From NCBI GenBank assembly GCA_011391855.1, contig JAABPT010000150.1, positions 1 through 21,547 on the forward strand: DNA of 21,547 nt. Direction: 5' to 3'. Made by a program: the position numbers and the translations under genes. Positions 8,442 through 15,578 of the stretch are shown piece after piece; the stretch's first letter is position 1, and each line of letters starts with the position of its first letter. The stretch comes from Burkholderiales bacterium. Its GTDB lineage: Bacteria; Pseudomonadota; Gammaproteobacteria; Burkholderiales; Burkholderiaceae_C. The notes beneath the pieces were generated by a model. That model had not been told where the DNA came from and did no database searches. It saw only the letters and a program-made list of their open reading frames with translations.

Positions 8442-8456
8442 TCCCGCCTGGCGGGA
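8442..8456. repeat. perfect 6-bp inverted repeat before the helicase gene
   Basis: TCCCGC-CTG-GCGGGA forms a stem of six GC-rich pairs with a three-base loop between the YdcH-like stop and the helicase start. No T-run follows, so it does not look like an intrinsic terminator. It may be an mRNA structure near the TTG start 26 bases downstream, or chance in GC-rich DNA. Confidence 0.4.
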
Positions 8457-8482
8457 TCGGCCGCAGGTCTTGGGGTGCCTGA

Positions 8483-10441
8483 TTGACCGACGACCTCGCC
8501 GCCACGGTGGCCCGCGCTTTTGCTGCCGACGGTCCACTGGCGCGCAGCGACCCGAATTTCCTGCCGCGCGAGGCGCAGGACACCTTGGCGGCGCGCATCG
8601 CTGGCGCGGTGGCCGACCGCGAGACGCTGGTGGCCGAGGCCGGCACCGGTGTCGGCAAGACCTTCGCCTACCTGGTGCCGCTGCTGCTGTCGGGCCGCAG
8701 GGCGCTGATCAGCACCGCCACCAAGAGCCTGCAGGACCAGCTTTTCCTGCGCGACCTGCCGCGCCTGCGCGACGCCTTGCGCGTGCCGGTGCGCATGGCC
8801 TTGCTCAAGGGCCGCGCCAGCTACCTGTGCCGGCACCGGTTGATCCAGGCTCAAGTGGGGGCGCAGCTGCCCGACCGCTTTGCGGCGCGCGCGCTGCACC
8901 GCGTGGCGCAGTGGGCGCAGGCCACGCAAAGCGGCGACCTGGCCGAGATCGAAGGCCTGGACGATCGCTCGCCGGTGATTCCGCTCGTGACCTCCACGCG
9001 CGACAACTGCCTGGGCAGCGAATGCCCCGAGTTCCGTACCTGCCATGTGATGCAGGCGCGGCGTGACGCGATGGCGGCCGACCTGGTGGTCGTCAACCAC
9101 CACCTCTTCTTCGCCGACATGGCGCTGCGCGACAGCGGCGTGGCCGAGCTGCTGCCCACGGTGGACGCGGCCGTCTTCGACGAGGCGCACCAGCTGGTGG
9201 AAGCCGGCGTGCAGTTCCTGGGCACCACGCTGGCCACCGGGCAGGCCATCGACCTGGGACGTGACCTGCTCGCCGCGGGCCTGGCGCATGCGCGCGGGCT
9301 GCAGCCGTGGAACGAATTGCAGGCCGGCGTCGAGCACGCAGCGCGCGAACTGCGCCTGGCCTGCGCCGGCGAGCAGCGCGAAGTGCGCGGCATGCTCAAG
9401 CGCCGCTGGGAAGAGCGCAGCGCCGCCACCGAGCCGGCGCTGCAGGCCCTGGCCGATGCCGCGCTGGCCGCGGCCCAGGCGCTGGCCGCGGTGGCCGAGG
9501 CCGCGCCCGACTTTCCCAAGCTGGAGCAGCGCGCGCGCACGCTCGCCGCGCTGGCCGGGCGTTTCGGCGGCGAGGCCGCTGCCGACCACGTGCGTTGGAT
9601 CGACCTGACGCCGCAGCAGGCACGGCTGGTCGAGTCGCCGCTGGACATCCGCGAGATGCTGTCCGAACAGCGTGCGCTGGCGCCACGGGCCTGGATCTTC
9701 ACCTCGGCCACGCTGGGCGACGACGAGGCCTTGAGCTGGTTCACCGCCAGCACCGGCCTGGAAGACGCCGAGAAGCTGCGCGTCGGCAGCCCCTTCGACT
9801 ACCCGGCGCACGCGCGCGTGTGGGTGCCGGCGCGCTTTCCGCTGCCCAATGCGCCTGGCCATGCCGCCGCGGTGGGCGCTCTGGCGGCACGCTGCGCCGG
9901 CGCCCTGGGCGGACGCACCTTCGTGCTGACGACGACGCTGCGTGTGCTGCCCGTGGTGGCCGACGCGATCACCGCCCAGCCCGAGGCGGCTGGCCTGACC
10001 GTGCTGGTGCAGGGCACCGAACCGCGGCGTGCGCTGCTGCAGCGCTTCGGCGACGGCCGCGGCTGCGTGCTCGTGGGCTCGGCCAGCTTCTGGGAAGGCA
10101 TCGACATGCCGGGCGACGCGCTGCAATGCGTGCTCATCGACAAGCTGCCGTTTCCGCCGCCCGGCGACCCGCTGGTGGAAGCGCGCGTGCGCCAGCTGCG
10201 GGCGCAGGGGCGCAACCCCTTCGACGACTATTTCGTCGCCGAGGCGGCGGTGTCGCTGAAGCAGGGCGCGGGGCGGCTCATCCGCACCGAGACCGACCGC
10301 GGCCTGCTCGTACTGTGCGACCCGCGATTGCGCCAGATGGCCTACGGCCGGCGGCTGCTGGCCGCCTTGCCGCCGATGGGGCGGCTGGCCGAAGAGGAGC
10401 AGGCGCTGGCCTGGCTGGCCGAGCTGGCGGCCGCGCACTGA
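8483..10441 (+). CDS. ATP-dependent DNA helicase, DinG/YoaA type (XPD-like, Fe-S)
   Basis: Superfamily 2, Rad3/XPD-like 5'-3' DNA helicase of 652 residues. Walker A is AGTGVGKT (53-60). Four cysteines, C116, C176, C181 and C187, have the same last spacings (5 and 6) as the iron-sulfur cysteines of E. coli DinG. The DEAH box is at 233-236. Later motifs are SATLGDDEAL, then GSASFWEGIDMPGD, and the arginine-finger motif QGAGRLIRT near the C-terminus. No exonuclease domain precedes the helicase, unlike Firmicutes DinG. The start is TTG at 8483: it lies directly after an in-frame TGA (8480-8482), so it is the most upstream possible start, and GGGG at 8472-8475 may be the ribosome site. Whether it is closer to DinG or YoaA is undecided. 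The likely role is DNA repair and R-loop or replication-fork processing. Confidence 0.94.
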   Translation: MTDDLAATVARAFAADGPLARSDPNFLPREAQDTLAARIAGAVADRETLVAEAGTGVGKTFAYLVPLLLSGRRALISTATKSLQDQLFLRDLPRLRDALRVPVRMALLKGRASYLCRHRLIQAQVGAQLPDRFAARALHRVAQWAQATQSGDLAEIEGLDDRSPVIPLVTSTRDNCLGSECPEFRTCHVMQARRDAMAADLVVVNHHLFFADMALRDSGVAELLPTVDAAVFDEAHQLVEAGVQFLGTTLATGQAIDLGRDLLAAGLAHARGLQPWNELQAGVEHAARELRLACAGEQREVRGMLKRRWEERSAATEPALQALADAALAAAQALAAVAEAAPDFPKLEQRARTLAALAGRFGGEAAADHVRWIDLTPQQARLVESPLDIREMLSEQRALAPRAWIFTSATLGDDEALSWFTASTGLEDAEKLRVGSPFDYPAHARVWVPARFPLPNAPGHAAAVGALAARCAGALGGRTFVLTTTLRVLPVVADAITAQPEAAGLTVLVQGTEPRRALLQRFGDGRGCVLVGSASFWEGIDMPGDALQCVLIDKLPFPPPGDPLVEARVRQLRAQGRNPFDDYFVAEAAVSLKQGAGRLIRTETDRGLLVLCDPRLRQMAYGRRLLAALPPMGRLAEEEQALAWLAELAAAH

Positions 10442-10459
10442 GCGGGCCGCCGGCTGGCC

Positions 10460-11263
10460 TCAGAACTGGTACCAGGGCGTCTTGCGCGCCAACAGTCCTT
10501 GGGTGAGGTAGTCGCTGTTGGGGAAATTCTGGCGCAGCACGCGCTCCGCGGCGTCGCGCAGCACCGGCATCTCCAGCTTGTCGTAGCTGGCGACCAGGAG
10601 ATACAGCGCCTCCTCGACGCTGGGCGCCTGCGAAAACTCGGTGATCGCGTACTGCGCGCGGTTGGCCGCCGCCAGGTAGGCGCCGCGGCGGAAGTAGTAG
10701 CGCGCCACGTGTACCTCGTACTCGGCTAGCGAATTGACGATGTAGTCCATGCGCTGTTGCGCGTCGGGTGTGTAGCGGGAATCAGGAAAGCGGTCGACGA
10801 GCTGCTTGAAGGCCTCCCAGGCGTCGCGCGAGGCGCGCTGGTCGCGCTCCGAAAGCTGCTGGCCGGCGAGGTTGCCCATCAGGCCGAGGCTGTCGTTGAA
10901 ATTGACGAGACCGCGCAGGTACAACGCGTAGTCCAGCGCCGGGCTCGACGGGTTGAGCTTGATGAAGCGCTCGATCGTGGTCAGCGCCTGCGCGCGCTCG
11001 CCGAGCCGCCAGTTCAGGTACGCCATATCCAGCTGGGCCTGCTGGGCCAGCAGCGATCCGGCGGCCAACCCCTCCACGCGCTCCAGGGACTTGATGGCGC
11101 TGGCGTAGTTGCCCGAGTCCATGTCCTCGCGGGCGTCTTTGTACAATTGTTCGGCCGTTGCCATCGGCGCTTGATCCTTCGGCGTCGAGCTGCAACCGGA
11201 CAGTTGCACAGACGCGGCGACCACGGCCAGGAGCACGGCGCGCCAGATCAGGGAAACGGTCAT
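10460..11263 (-). CDS. bamD: outer membrane protein assembly factor BamD
   Basis: Essential lipoprotein of the BAM complex that folds beta-barrel proteins into the outer membrane. 267 residues with a lipoprotein signal peptide: basic/hydrophobic start MTVSLIWRAVLLAVVAA and lipobox LSGC with the lipidated C24. The mature part is a run of TPR-like helices (AEQLYKDAREDMDSGNYASAIKSLERVEG onward), including the family's YALYLRGL and ARYYFRRGAYLAAANRAQYAI segments. The start is the ATG at 11263, directly before the signal peptide. It converges on the helicase gene with only 18 bases between stops. It is divergent from rluD, the common bamD/rluD arrangement in proteobacteria, which supports both assignments. 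Confidence 0.95.
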   Translation of the reverse strand: MTVSLIWRAVLLAVVAASVQLSGCSSTPKDQAPMATAEQLYKDAREDMDSGNYASAIKSLERVEGLAAGSLLAQQAQLDMAYLNWRLGERAQALTTIERFIKLNPSSPALDYALYLRGLVNFNDSLGLMGNLAGQQLSERDQRASRDAWEAFKQLVDRFPDSRYTPDAQQRMDYIVNSLAEYEVHVARYYFRRGAYLAAANRAQYAITEFSQAPSVEEALYLLVASYDKLEMPVLRDAAERVLRQNFPNSDYLTQGLLARKTPWYQF

Positions 11264-11281
11264 CGGGTGGGGTGGCGGTGG

Positions 11282-11295
11282 CTGCGAAAGCGCAG
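11282..11295. repeat. small inverted repeat in the bamD 5' leader
   Basis: CTGCG-AAAG-CGCAG is a perfect 5-bp stem with a 4-base loop, located just after the predicted bamD transcription start and between the two divergent genes. It could shape the bamD leader or bind a regulator; with only five pairs, chance is possible. Confidence 0.35.
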
Positions 11296-11301
11296 ATTAT
11301 A
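11296..11301 (-). promoter_or_regulatory. consensus -10 hexamer for bamD
   Basis: On the - strand this reads TATAAT, a perfect sigma-70 -10, about 33 bases before the bamD ATG. I see no good -35 at 16-18 bases upstream, nor an extended TG. It would give a leader of roughly 26 bases. Confidence 0.5.
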
Positions 11302-11312
11302 GGGAGCCCGAC

Positions 11313-12311
11313 CTGATCAGCCCTGGCACCGAAGCCCTGGAAGACACCGCGGCCGAGCCGCTGGCCAACCCCTTCGAAAGTCGAATCGCCGAGGTCGCGG
11401 CGGCCCTGCACGGCGCCCGTCTGGACAAGGCCCTCGTTGCGATGGCGCCCGAGTTTTCCCGCAGCCACTTGCAGCATCTCGTCGCGGGCGGGCATGTGCG
11501 GCTCGACGGTGCACCGGCAGCCACGTCGTCTCGCCGCGTGCGCGCGGGGCAGATGCTGACGCTCGAACTGGTGCCCACCGAGGAGAGCCGCGCCTACATC
11601 GCGCAGCCCATGCCGCTGGTGGTGCTGTACGAGGACGAACACCTGCTGGTGCTGGACAAGCCCGCCGGGCTGGTGGTGCATCCGGCGCCCGGCAACTGGT
11701 CGGGCACGCTGCTCAACGGCCTGCTGGCGCGCCATGCGGCGGCGGCCACGCTGCCGCGCGCCGGCATCGTGCACCGGCTGGACAAGGACACCTCCGGCGT
11801 CATGATGGTGGGCAAAACCCTGCCGGCGGTGACGGCGCTGGTGCGCGATATCGCCGCGCGCAGCGTGCACCGCCGCTATCTGGCGCTGGTGCACGGCGCC
11901 ACGGCCGAGGCCTCGTTCACTGTCGAGGCGCCGATCGGGCGCGACCCGCATGTGCGCGTGCGCATGGCCGTGGTGTCCGTGGCCGCTGGCGGGCGCCAGG
12001 CGCGCACCGACGTGCAGCGCGTGGCGGTCGGTGCCGACCCTGAGAGCCAAAGTGCCGTCACCGCGCTCAGCTGCACCCTGCACACCGGGCGCACACACCA
12101 AATCCGCGTCCACCTTGCCTCGCGCGGCCAGCCGCTGCTGGCCGACGTCTTGTACGGCGGCCGCCCGGCGCTGGGCCTGGTGCGCCAGGCGCTGCATGCG
12201 ACCGAGTTGCGCCTGGCGCACCCGGTGACGCGTGCCGCCCTGGCCTTCGATTGCCCGCCGCCGGCCGACTTCGCCGCGGCCTGGGCGCGGGTGCTCGTCG
12301 GCACCACCTGA
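11313..12311 (+). CDS. rluD: 23S rRNA pseudouridine synthase RluD; probable CTG start
   Basis: RNA pseudouridine synthase, in E. coli modifying helix 69 of 23S rRNA (positions 1911, 1915, 1917). An N-terminal S4 domain (ARLDKALVAMAPEFSRSHLQHLV...) is followed by the RluA-type catalytic domain with HRLDKDTSG (catalytic D157 in the numbering used here), then HTGRTHQIRVHLA. The first ATG (11442) would cut off the RLDK start of the S4 domain. Reading upstream, the same frame stays open back to a TGA at 11172, with no ATG, GTG or TTG anywhere between. The best candidate is CTG at 11313, six bases after an AGGGAG ribosome site (11301-11306), giving 332 residues, close to E. coli RluD (326). The conservative call would be 11442-12311 (289 residues). 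It is divergent from bamD. Confidence 0.9.
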   Translation: MISPGTEALEDTAAEPLANPFESRIAEVAAALHGARLDKALVAMAPEFSRSHLQHLVAGGHVRLDGAPAATSSRRVRAGQMLTLELVPTEESRAYIAQPMPLVVLYEDEHLLVLDKPAGLVVHPAPGNWSGTLLNGLLARHAAAATLPRAGIVHRLDKDTSGVMMVGKTLPAVTALVRDIAARSVHRRYLALVHGATAEASFTVEAPIGRDPHVRVRMAVVSVAAGGRQARTDVQRVAVGADPESQSAVTALSCTLHTGRTHQIRVHLASRGQPLLADVLYGGRPALGLVRQALHATELRLAHPVTRAALAFDCPPPADFAAAWARVLVGTT

Positions 12312-12343
12312 GCCCGGCCTGAGATCCCGACCTGAGATTTCGA
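12307..12343 (+). repeat. short tandem repeats after rluD
   Basis: Two adjacent 13-base units, CCTGAGATCCCGA (12318-12330) and CCTGAGATTTCGA (12331-12343), match at 11 of 13 positions. A shorter related copy, CCTGAGCCCGG (12307-12317), overlaps the rluD stop codon. They end ten bases before a -10-like element and could be regulator sites or simple slippage. Confidence 0.5.
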
Positions 12344-12350
12344 CCGGCGC

Positions 12351-12360
12351 GCTACAATCA
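12351..12360 (+). promoter_or_regulatory. -10-like element before the scpB leader
   Basis: GCTACAATCA contains TACAAT (12353-12358), one base from the sigma-70 consensus TATAAT. The same ten bases occur upstream of ndk. No clear TTGACA-like -35 is visible. If active it would give a leader of about 175-180 bases before the scpB ATG. Confidence 0.45.
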
Positions 12361-12380
12361 CGGAAATTCACAGCGCTGCA

Positions 12381-12482
12381 GGCACTCCGAGTGCCGCGCC
12401 TGTTTGAAACGCTGCTCCGTCCCGGCCTTGCCGGGCCATGCGAACCACCCCGCACCCGAGGCCTTCTGCCGGGCGGGGCCCG
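12381..12482 (+). promoter_or_regulatory. leader region with three perfect stem-loops upstream of scpB
   Basis: Part of the 230-base gap between rluD and scpB. It contains three perfect inverted repeats: GGCACT-CCG-AGTGCC (12381-12395), CCCGGC-CTT-GCCGGG (12421-12435) and CGGGC-GGG-GCCCG (12470-12482). None has a trailing T-run, so they do not read as intrinsic terminators. A structured 5' leader of scpB, or a small RNA, is possible. I recognise no known riboswitch. Confidence 0.4.
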
Positions 12483-12541
12483 TACCCCGATGAATTGATC
12501 TGACCGCCGCCGTGCCGGAGGTCAAGCCACAAGCACAGGCC

Positions 12542-13396
12542 ATGAATACGACAGAGGCCAAACGCGTCCTCGAAACCGCGCTCATCTGCGCCACTTCGCC
12601 CTTGCCGCTTGCCGACCTGAGAGCCTTGTTCGGCGACGAGGTCGGCGCCGACACGCTGCGCCGCCTGCTCGACGAACTGGCCGACGACTGGCACGACCGC
12701 GGCGTGGAACTGGTGACGCTGGCCAGCGGCTGGCGCTTCCAGAGCCGGCCGGAAATGCGCGCCTATCTCGACCGCCTGCATCCGGAAAAGCCGCCGAAAT
12801 ATTCTCGTGCCGCGATGGAGACGCTTGCCATCGTGGCCTACCGGCAGCCGGTGACACGCGGCGACATCGAGGACATCCGCGGCGTCACCGTCAGCAGCCA
12901 GATCGTCAAGCAGCTCGAGGAGCGCGGCTGGATCGACGCCATCGGCTACCGCGAGGCGCCGGGACGCCCGGCGCTGTACGCCACCACGCGCCAGTTCCTG
13001 GACGACCTGGGACTGGCCAGCCTGGACCAGCTGCCGCCGCTGGAGGGCCCGCTGAACGGCGTGCGCGGCGCGCAGGCGCTGGCGGCGTTGGAAGCGGCGC
13101 CGCCACTTCTGGGCGAGGCGCAGGGCGACCTGCCGCTGGAAGCCGCCGAAGCGCAGGCGGCGGCGTTGTCCGAAGCGGCTCCGGAATCAGCGTTTGAATC
13201 AGCACTCGAGCCTTTGACCGCCGCCTCCGGCCCCCATGTCGAGGTGGTGGCCGATGGCGCTGGCGCCTCTGACGCCGATGCCGATGCCACCGGGCGAGCA
13301 CAACTCGCTCGTTCCGGCACGGACGTGGGCGACGCCACCGCCTTGCCCGACCGTACCCGCATGAATCCCCTGTTCCCCACCGACGCCCAAGCATGA
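12542..13396 (+). CDS. scpB: segregation and condensation protein ScpB
   Basis: Winged-helix subunit that, with ScpA, bridges the SMC heads and promotes chromosome condensation and segregation. 284 residues. Two winged-helix domains occupy about 1-160, with the signature YSRAAMETLAIVAYRQPVTRGDIEDIRGV and GRPALYATT (141-149). Residues after about 175 form an Ala/Glu-rich, low-complexity tail not needed in shorter family members. I choose ATG 12542 (MNTTEAKRVLETALICA), where family similarity starts; a GTG at 12512 would add ten unconserved residues. Neither has a strong ribosome site. The stop overlaps the next start (ATGA at 13393-13396), so rluB is translationally coupled. scpA and smc are not in this window. 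The scpB-rluB pairing is common in bacteria. Confidence 0.94.
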   Translation: MNTTEAKRVLETALICATSPLPLADLRALFGDEVGADTLRRLLDELADDWHDRGVELVTLASGWRFQSRPEMRAYLDRLHPEKPPKYSRAAMETLAIVAYRQPVTRGDIEDIRGVTVSSQIVKQLEERGWIDAIGYREAPGRPALYATTRQFLDDLGLASLDQLPPLEGPLNGVRGAQALAALEAAPPLLGEAQGDLPLEAAEAQAAALSEAAPESAFESALEPLTAASGPHVEVVADGAGASDADADATGRAQLARSGTDVGDATALPDRTRMNPLFPTDAQA

Positions 13397-15534
13397 ACGC
13401 CCACGAAGCCGAACCCACGCCGTCCGACAGCCCCTTGGCCGAGCCGGTCGCGGCCGACGCTGCGCTCGTCGACAAGCCCAAGCGCAAGCGCGCGCCGCGC
13501 AAGACGGCTGAAGCCGCCGTGGCGGCCGACCACGAGGCCGTTGTTGCGATTGAGCCAGCCCCCGAGCCTGCCGCGCTGCCGCGCACCGCGAAGGCGCCCG
13601 ACACGGACGGCGATGCCAGCGACGGGATCGTGCCAACCCCAGTCGTTGCAGCGGCTGCGCCGGCCGCAGTGGCCGTGGCTGGATCAGGGGACAGCGATGC
13701 GCCAAACCCGGCGTCCAAGGGCGAGCCCGCCTCCGGTGCCGAGCCGCCGGCAGGGGGGCTGCCGACACCCGAGGGAGGCGAGCCGGAAGGCGGTGGCCGG
13801 CGTGGGCGCAACCGCCGGCGTGGCCGCCGGGGCGCCGATCGGGTGCCGGGCGACGAGACGGGAGCACCGGCATGGGCCGCCGGCGAGGGCGACGAGCCCA
13901 CGGCGGGCGAGGCTGAGTCAGCATCCGAGGGCGAGCCCGCCGTGCCGCGCCTGCCCGCGCCCGAGGCCGCCGAGGTCTTTGCCCAGGTGCTCTCGGGCGC
14001 CTACGACGAAGACACGGCAGCGGCCGAAGCCACCGAGCCCGCCGCGCCGCCCAAGCGGGTGCTGGCCGCCGAGCCCGACGCCCCCAAGCTGCACAAGGTG
14101 CTGGCGCAGGCCGGCGTCGGCTCGCGGCGCGATCTGGAGCAGATGATCACCGAGGGCCGAGTCACCGTGAACGGCGAGGCGGCGCACACCGGCCAGCGCA
14201 TCTCGTTCGGCGACCGCCTCGCCGTCGACGGCAAGCCGGTGCGCGTACGCATCGCGCCGCCGCCGCCGCGCGTGCTGGCCTATCACAAGCCGGCCGGCGA
14301 GGTGGTCACGCACGACGACCCGCAGCAGCGGCCCACCGTGTTTCGCCGCCTGCCGCGGCTGCAGCATGGCAAGTGGCAGTCGGTGGGCCGGCTCGACATC
14401 AATACCGAAGGCCTGCTGCTGTTCACCAATTCGGGCGAACTGGCCAACCAGCTGATGCACCCGCGCTTCGGCGTCGAACGTGAATATGCGGTGCGCTCGC
14501 TGGGCCTGCTCGAGCCCGAGGCCAAGGCCCGGCTGCTGGAAGGTGTGGAGATCGACGGCCAGCGCGCCGCTTTCAAGAGCATCGACGACGGCGGCGGCGA
14601 AGGGGTCAACCACTGGTACCGCGTCGTCATCACCGAGGGCCGCAACCGCGAGGTGCGCAAACTGTTCGAGGCCGTGGGCCATGCGGTGAGCCGGCTGATC
14701 CGCATCCGCTACGGCTCGGTGGTGCTGCCGCACGGGCTGAAGCGTGGCGTCTGGGTCGACCTCGCCGAGGACGACTTGCGCACGCTGCGCCGCCTGGCCA
14801 GTGGCCCGCGTCCGGAACGCGAGGCAGAACGCGACGCCGGCCCGCGTCGCGGGCGCAATCGCCGCGGCGGGCGCCGTGGCGAAGACGGTGACCGCGGACC
14901 ACGGCCCGATGCGGCCGAGCGGCCGCCGCGCGCCCAGGCCCTGGAGCCGGGACCGCGTCCGGAGCGTGCCGACCGCGGCCCCAGGCCGGAGCGCGGGCCG
15001 CGGCCCGAGCGCGGCCCGCGCGGCCCGCGTTCGCCCGATTTCGAGGGCGGCGAGGGCGGCGTGATCCCGAATCCCTTGCAGCAGACCTTCGACAAGCGGG
15101 CGATCCAGCAGGAGCGCCAGTTGCGCCGCGACATCCCGGAAGACGGTCCGATTCCCAACCCGCTGCAGCAGACCTACGACAAGCGGGCGCTGCAGAAGGA
15201 CCGCGCGCCGCGGCGCGACATTCCCGAGGACGGCCCGATCCCCAATCCGCTGCAACAGACCTACGACAAGCGCTTCACCCAGGGCGCGCGCGGCCATGGC
15301 GGCTTCGGCCCGGGCGGCAGCAGCGGCGGGGCGCGCAGTGGTGGCGGCGGTGGCGGCAAACATGGCGGCGCGCCGAAGGGAGGCGGGGCCCCCAAGGGCG
15401 GTCAGCCGGACCCCATGCGCACCGCGGTGGGCTATATCGGCGCTGACGCCTTCCGCCGCAAGAGCGGCGGCCCGGGCGGTGGTCGCGGCAACCGTGGCGG
15501 CGGCCGCAGCGGTGGCCCGGGCCGGGGCCGCTGA
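13393..15534 (+). CDS. rluB: 23S rRNA pseudouridine synthase RluB with long disordered tails
   Basis: RsuA/RluB-type pseudouridine synthase, in E. coli acting on 23S rRNA position 2605. The conserved core is an S4 domain (about 232-285, KLHKVLAQAGVGSRRDLEQMI...) and a catalytic domain (about 293-455) with GRLDINTEGLLLFTN (catalytic D335) and EGRNREVRKLFEAVGH. At 713 residues it is far longer than the E. coli enzyme. Residues 1-230 are an Ala/Pro/Glu-rich region with a basic RGRNRRRGRRG patch (137-147). Residues 470-713 are Arg/Gly/Pro-rich with three copies of IPNPLQQT(Y/F)DKR spaced 29 residues apart, a glycine-rich stretch and a terminal DPMRTAVGYIGADAFRRKSGG motif. Long basic tails are common in betaproteobacterial RluB and may aid RNA binding. 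The four-base overlap with scpB implies coupling. Confidence 0.94.
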   Translation: MNAHEAEPTPSDSPLAEPVAADAALVDKPKRKRAPRKTAEAAVAADHEAVVAIEPAPEPAALPRTAKAPDTDGDASDGIVPTPVVAAAAPAAVAVAGSGDSDAPNPASKGEPASGAEPPAGGLPTPEGGEPEGGGRRGRNRRRGRRGADRVPGDETGAPAWAAGEGDEPTAGEAESASEGEPAVPRLPAPEAAEVFAQVLSGAYDEDTAAAEATEPAAPPKRVLAAEPDAPKLHKVLAQAGVGSRRDLEQMITEGRVTVNGEAAHTGQRISFGDRLAVDGKPVRVRIAPPPPRVLAYHKPAGEVVTHDDPQQRPTVFRRLPRLQHGKWQSVGRLDINTEGLLLFTNSGELANQLMHPRFGVEREYAVRSLGLLEPEAKARLLEGVEIDGQRAAFKSIDDGGGEGVNHWYRVVITEGRNREVRKLFEAVGHAVSRLIRIRYGSVVLPHGLKRGVWVDLAEDDLRTLRRLASGPRPEREAERDAGPRRGRNRRGGRRGEDGDRGPRPDAAERPPRAQALEPGPRPERADRGPRPERGPRPERGPRGPRSPDFEGGEGGVIPNPLQQTFDKRAIQQERQLRRDIPEDGPIPNPLQQTYDKRALQKDRAPRRDIPEDGPIPNPLQQTYDKRFTQGARGHGGFGPGGSSGGARSGGGGGGKHGGAPKGGGAPKGGQPDPMRTAVGYIGADAFRRKSGGPGGGRGNRGGGRSGGPGRGR
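15061..15273 (+). repeat. in-frame tandem repeat encoding the RluB tail
   Basis: Units begin at 15061, 15148 and 15235, exactly 87 bases (29 codons) apart. The first two are full length; the third keeps only its first 13 codons before the glycine-rich part begins. Each starts with (V/P)IPNPLQQT(F/Y)DKR, and the unit ends in RRDIPEDG. Synonymous differences between copies suggest an old duplication kept by selection on the protein. Confidence 0.85.
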
Positions 15535-15536
15535 AG

Positions 15537-15546
15537 GCCTGCAGGC
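15537..15546. repeat. 10-bp palindrome next to the ndk -10
   Basis: GCCTGCAGGC is a perfect 10-base palindrome starting two bases after the rluB stop and overlapping the first bases of the GCTACAATCA element. It could be an operator half-site arrangement, or chance. Confidence 0.3.
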
Positions 15547-15554
15547 TACAATCA
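15545..15554 (+). promoter_or_regulatory. -10-like element upstream of ndk
   Basis: GCTACAATCA with TACAAT at 15547-15552, identical to the element before scpB. It lies about 40 bases before the ndk ATG in an AT-richer stretch that breaks the otherwise GC-rich sequence. No good -35 is seen at the usual distance, since that region is still rluB coding sequence. Confidence 0.5.
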
Positions 15555-15578
15555 AAAGCTTTGCCAAGTCATTGATTC

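Noticed and set aside
8246..10438. 730-codon open frame on the - strand, antisense to the helicase gene
   Set aside because: Its composition (Gln/Arg/His/Gly-rich) is typical of antisense frames in GC-rich DNA, no family is recognisable, and the + strand helicase has all its motifs.
10442..10459. GC-rich imperfect hairpin between the convergent helicase and bamD stops, considered as a bidirectional terminator
   Set aside because: Only about four outer pairs form and there is no T-run on either strand.
12438..12503. 21-residue upstream frame (MRTTPHPRPSAGRGPYPDELI) in the scpB leader, possibly a leader peptide
   Set aside because: No ribosome site precedes it and it runs through the third stem-loop; Pro/Arg-rich frames arise easily in this composition. 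Conservation in relatives would change this view.
15551..15562. ATCAAAAGCTTT considered as a terminator for rluB
   Set aside because: The stem would be short and AT-rich with no GC stem before the T-run; the region reads better as an AT-rich promoter-leader for ndk.
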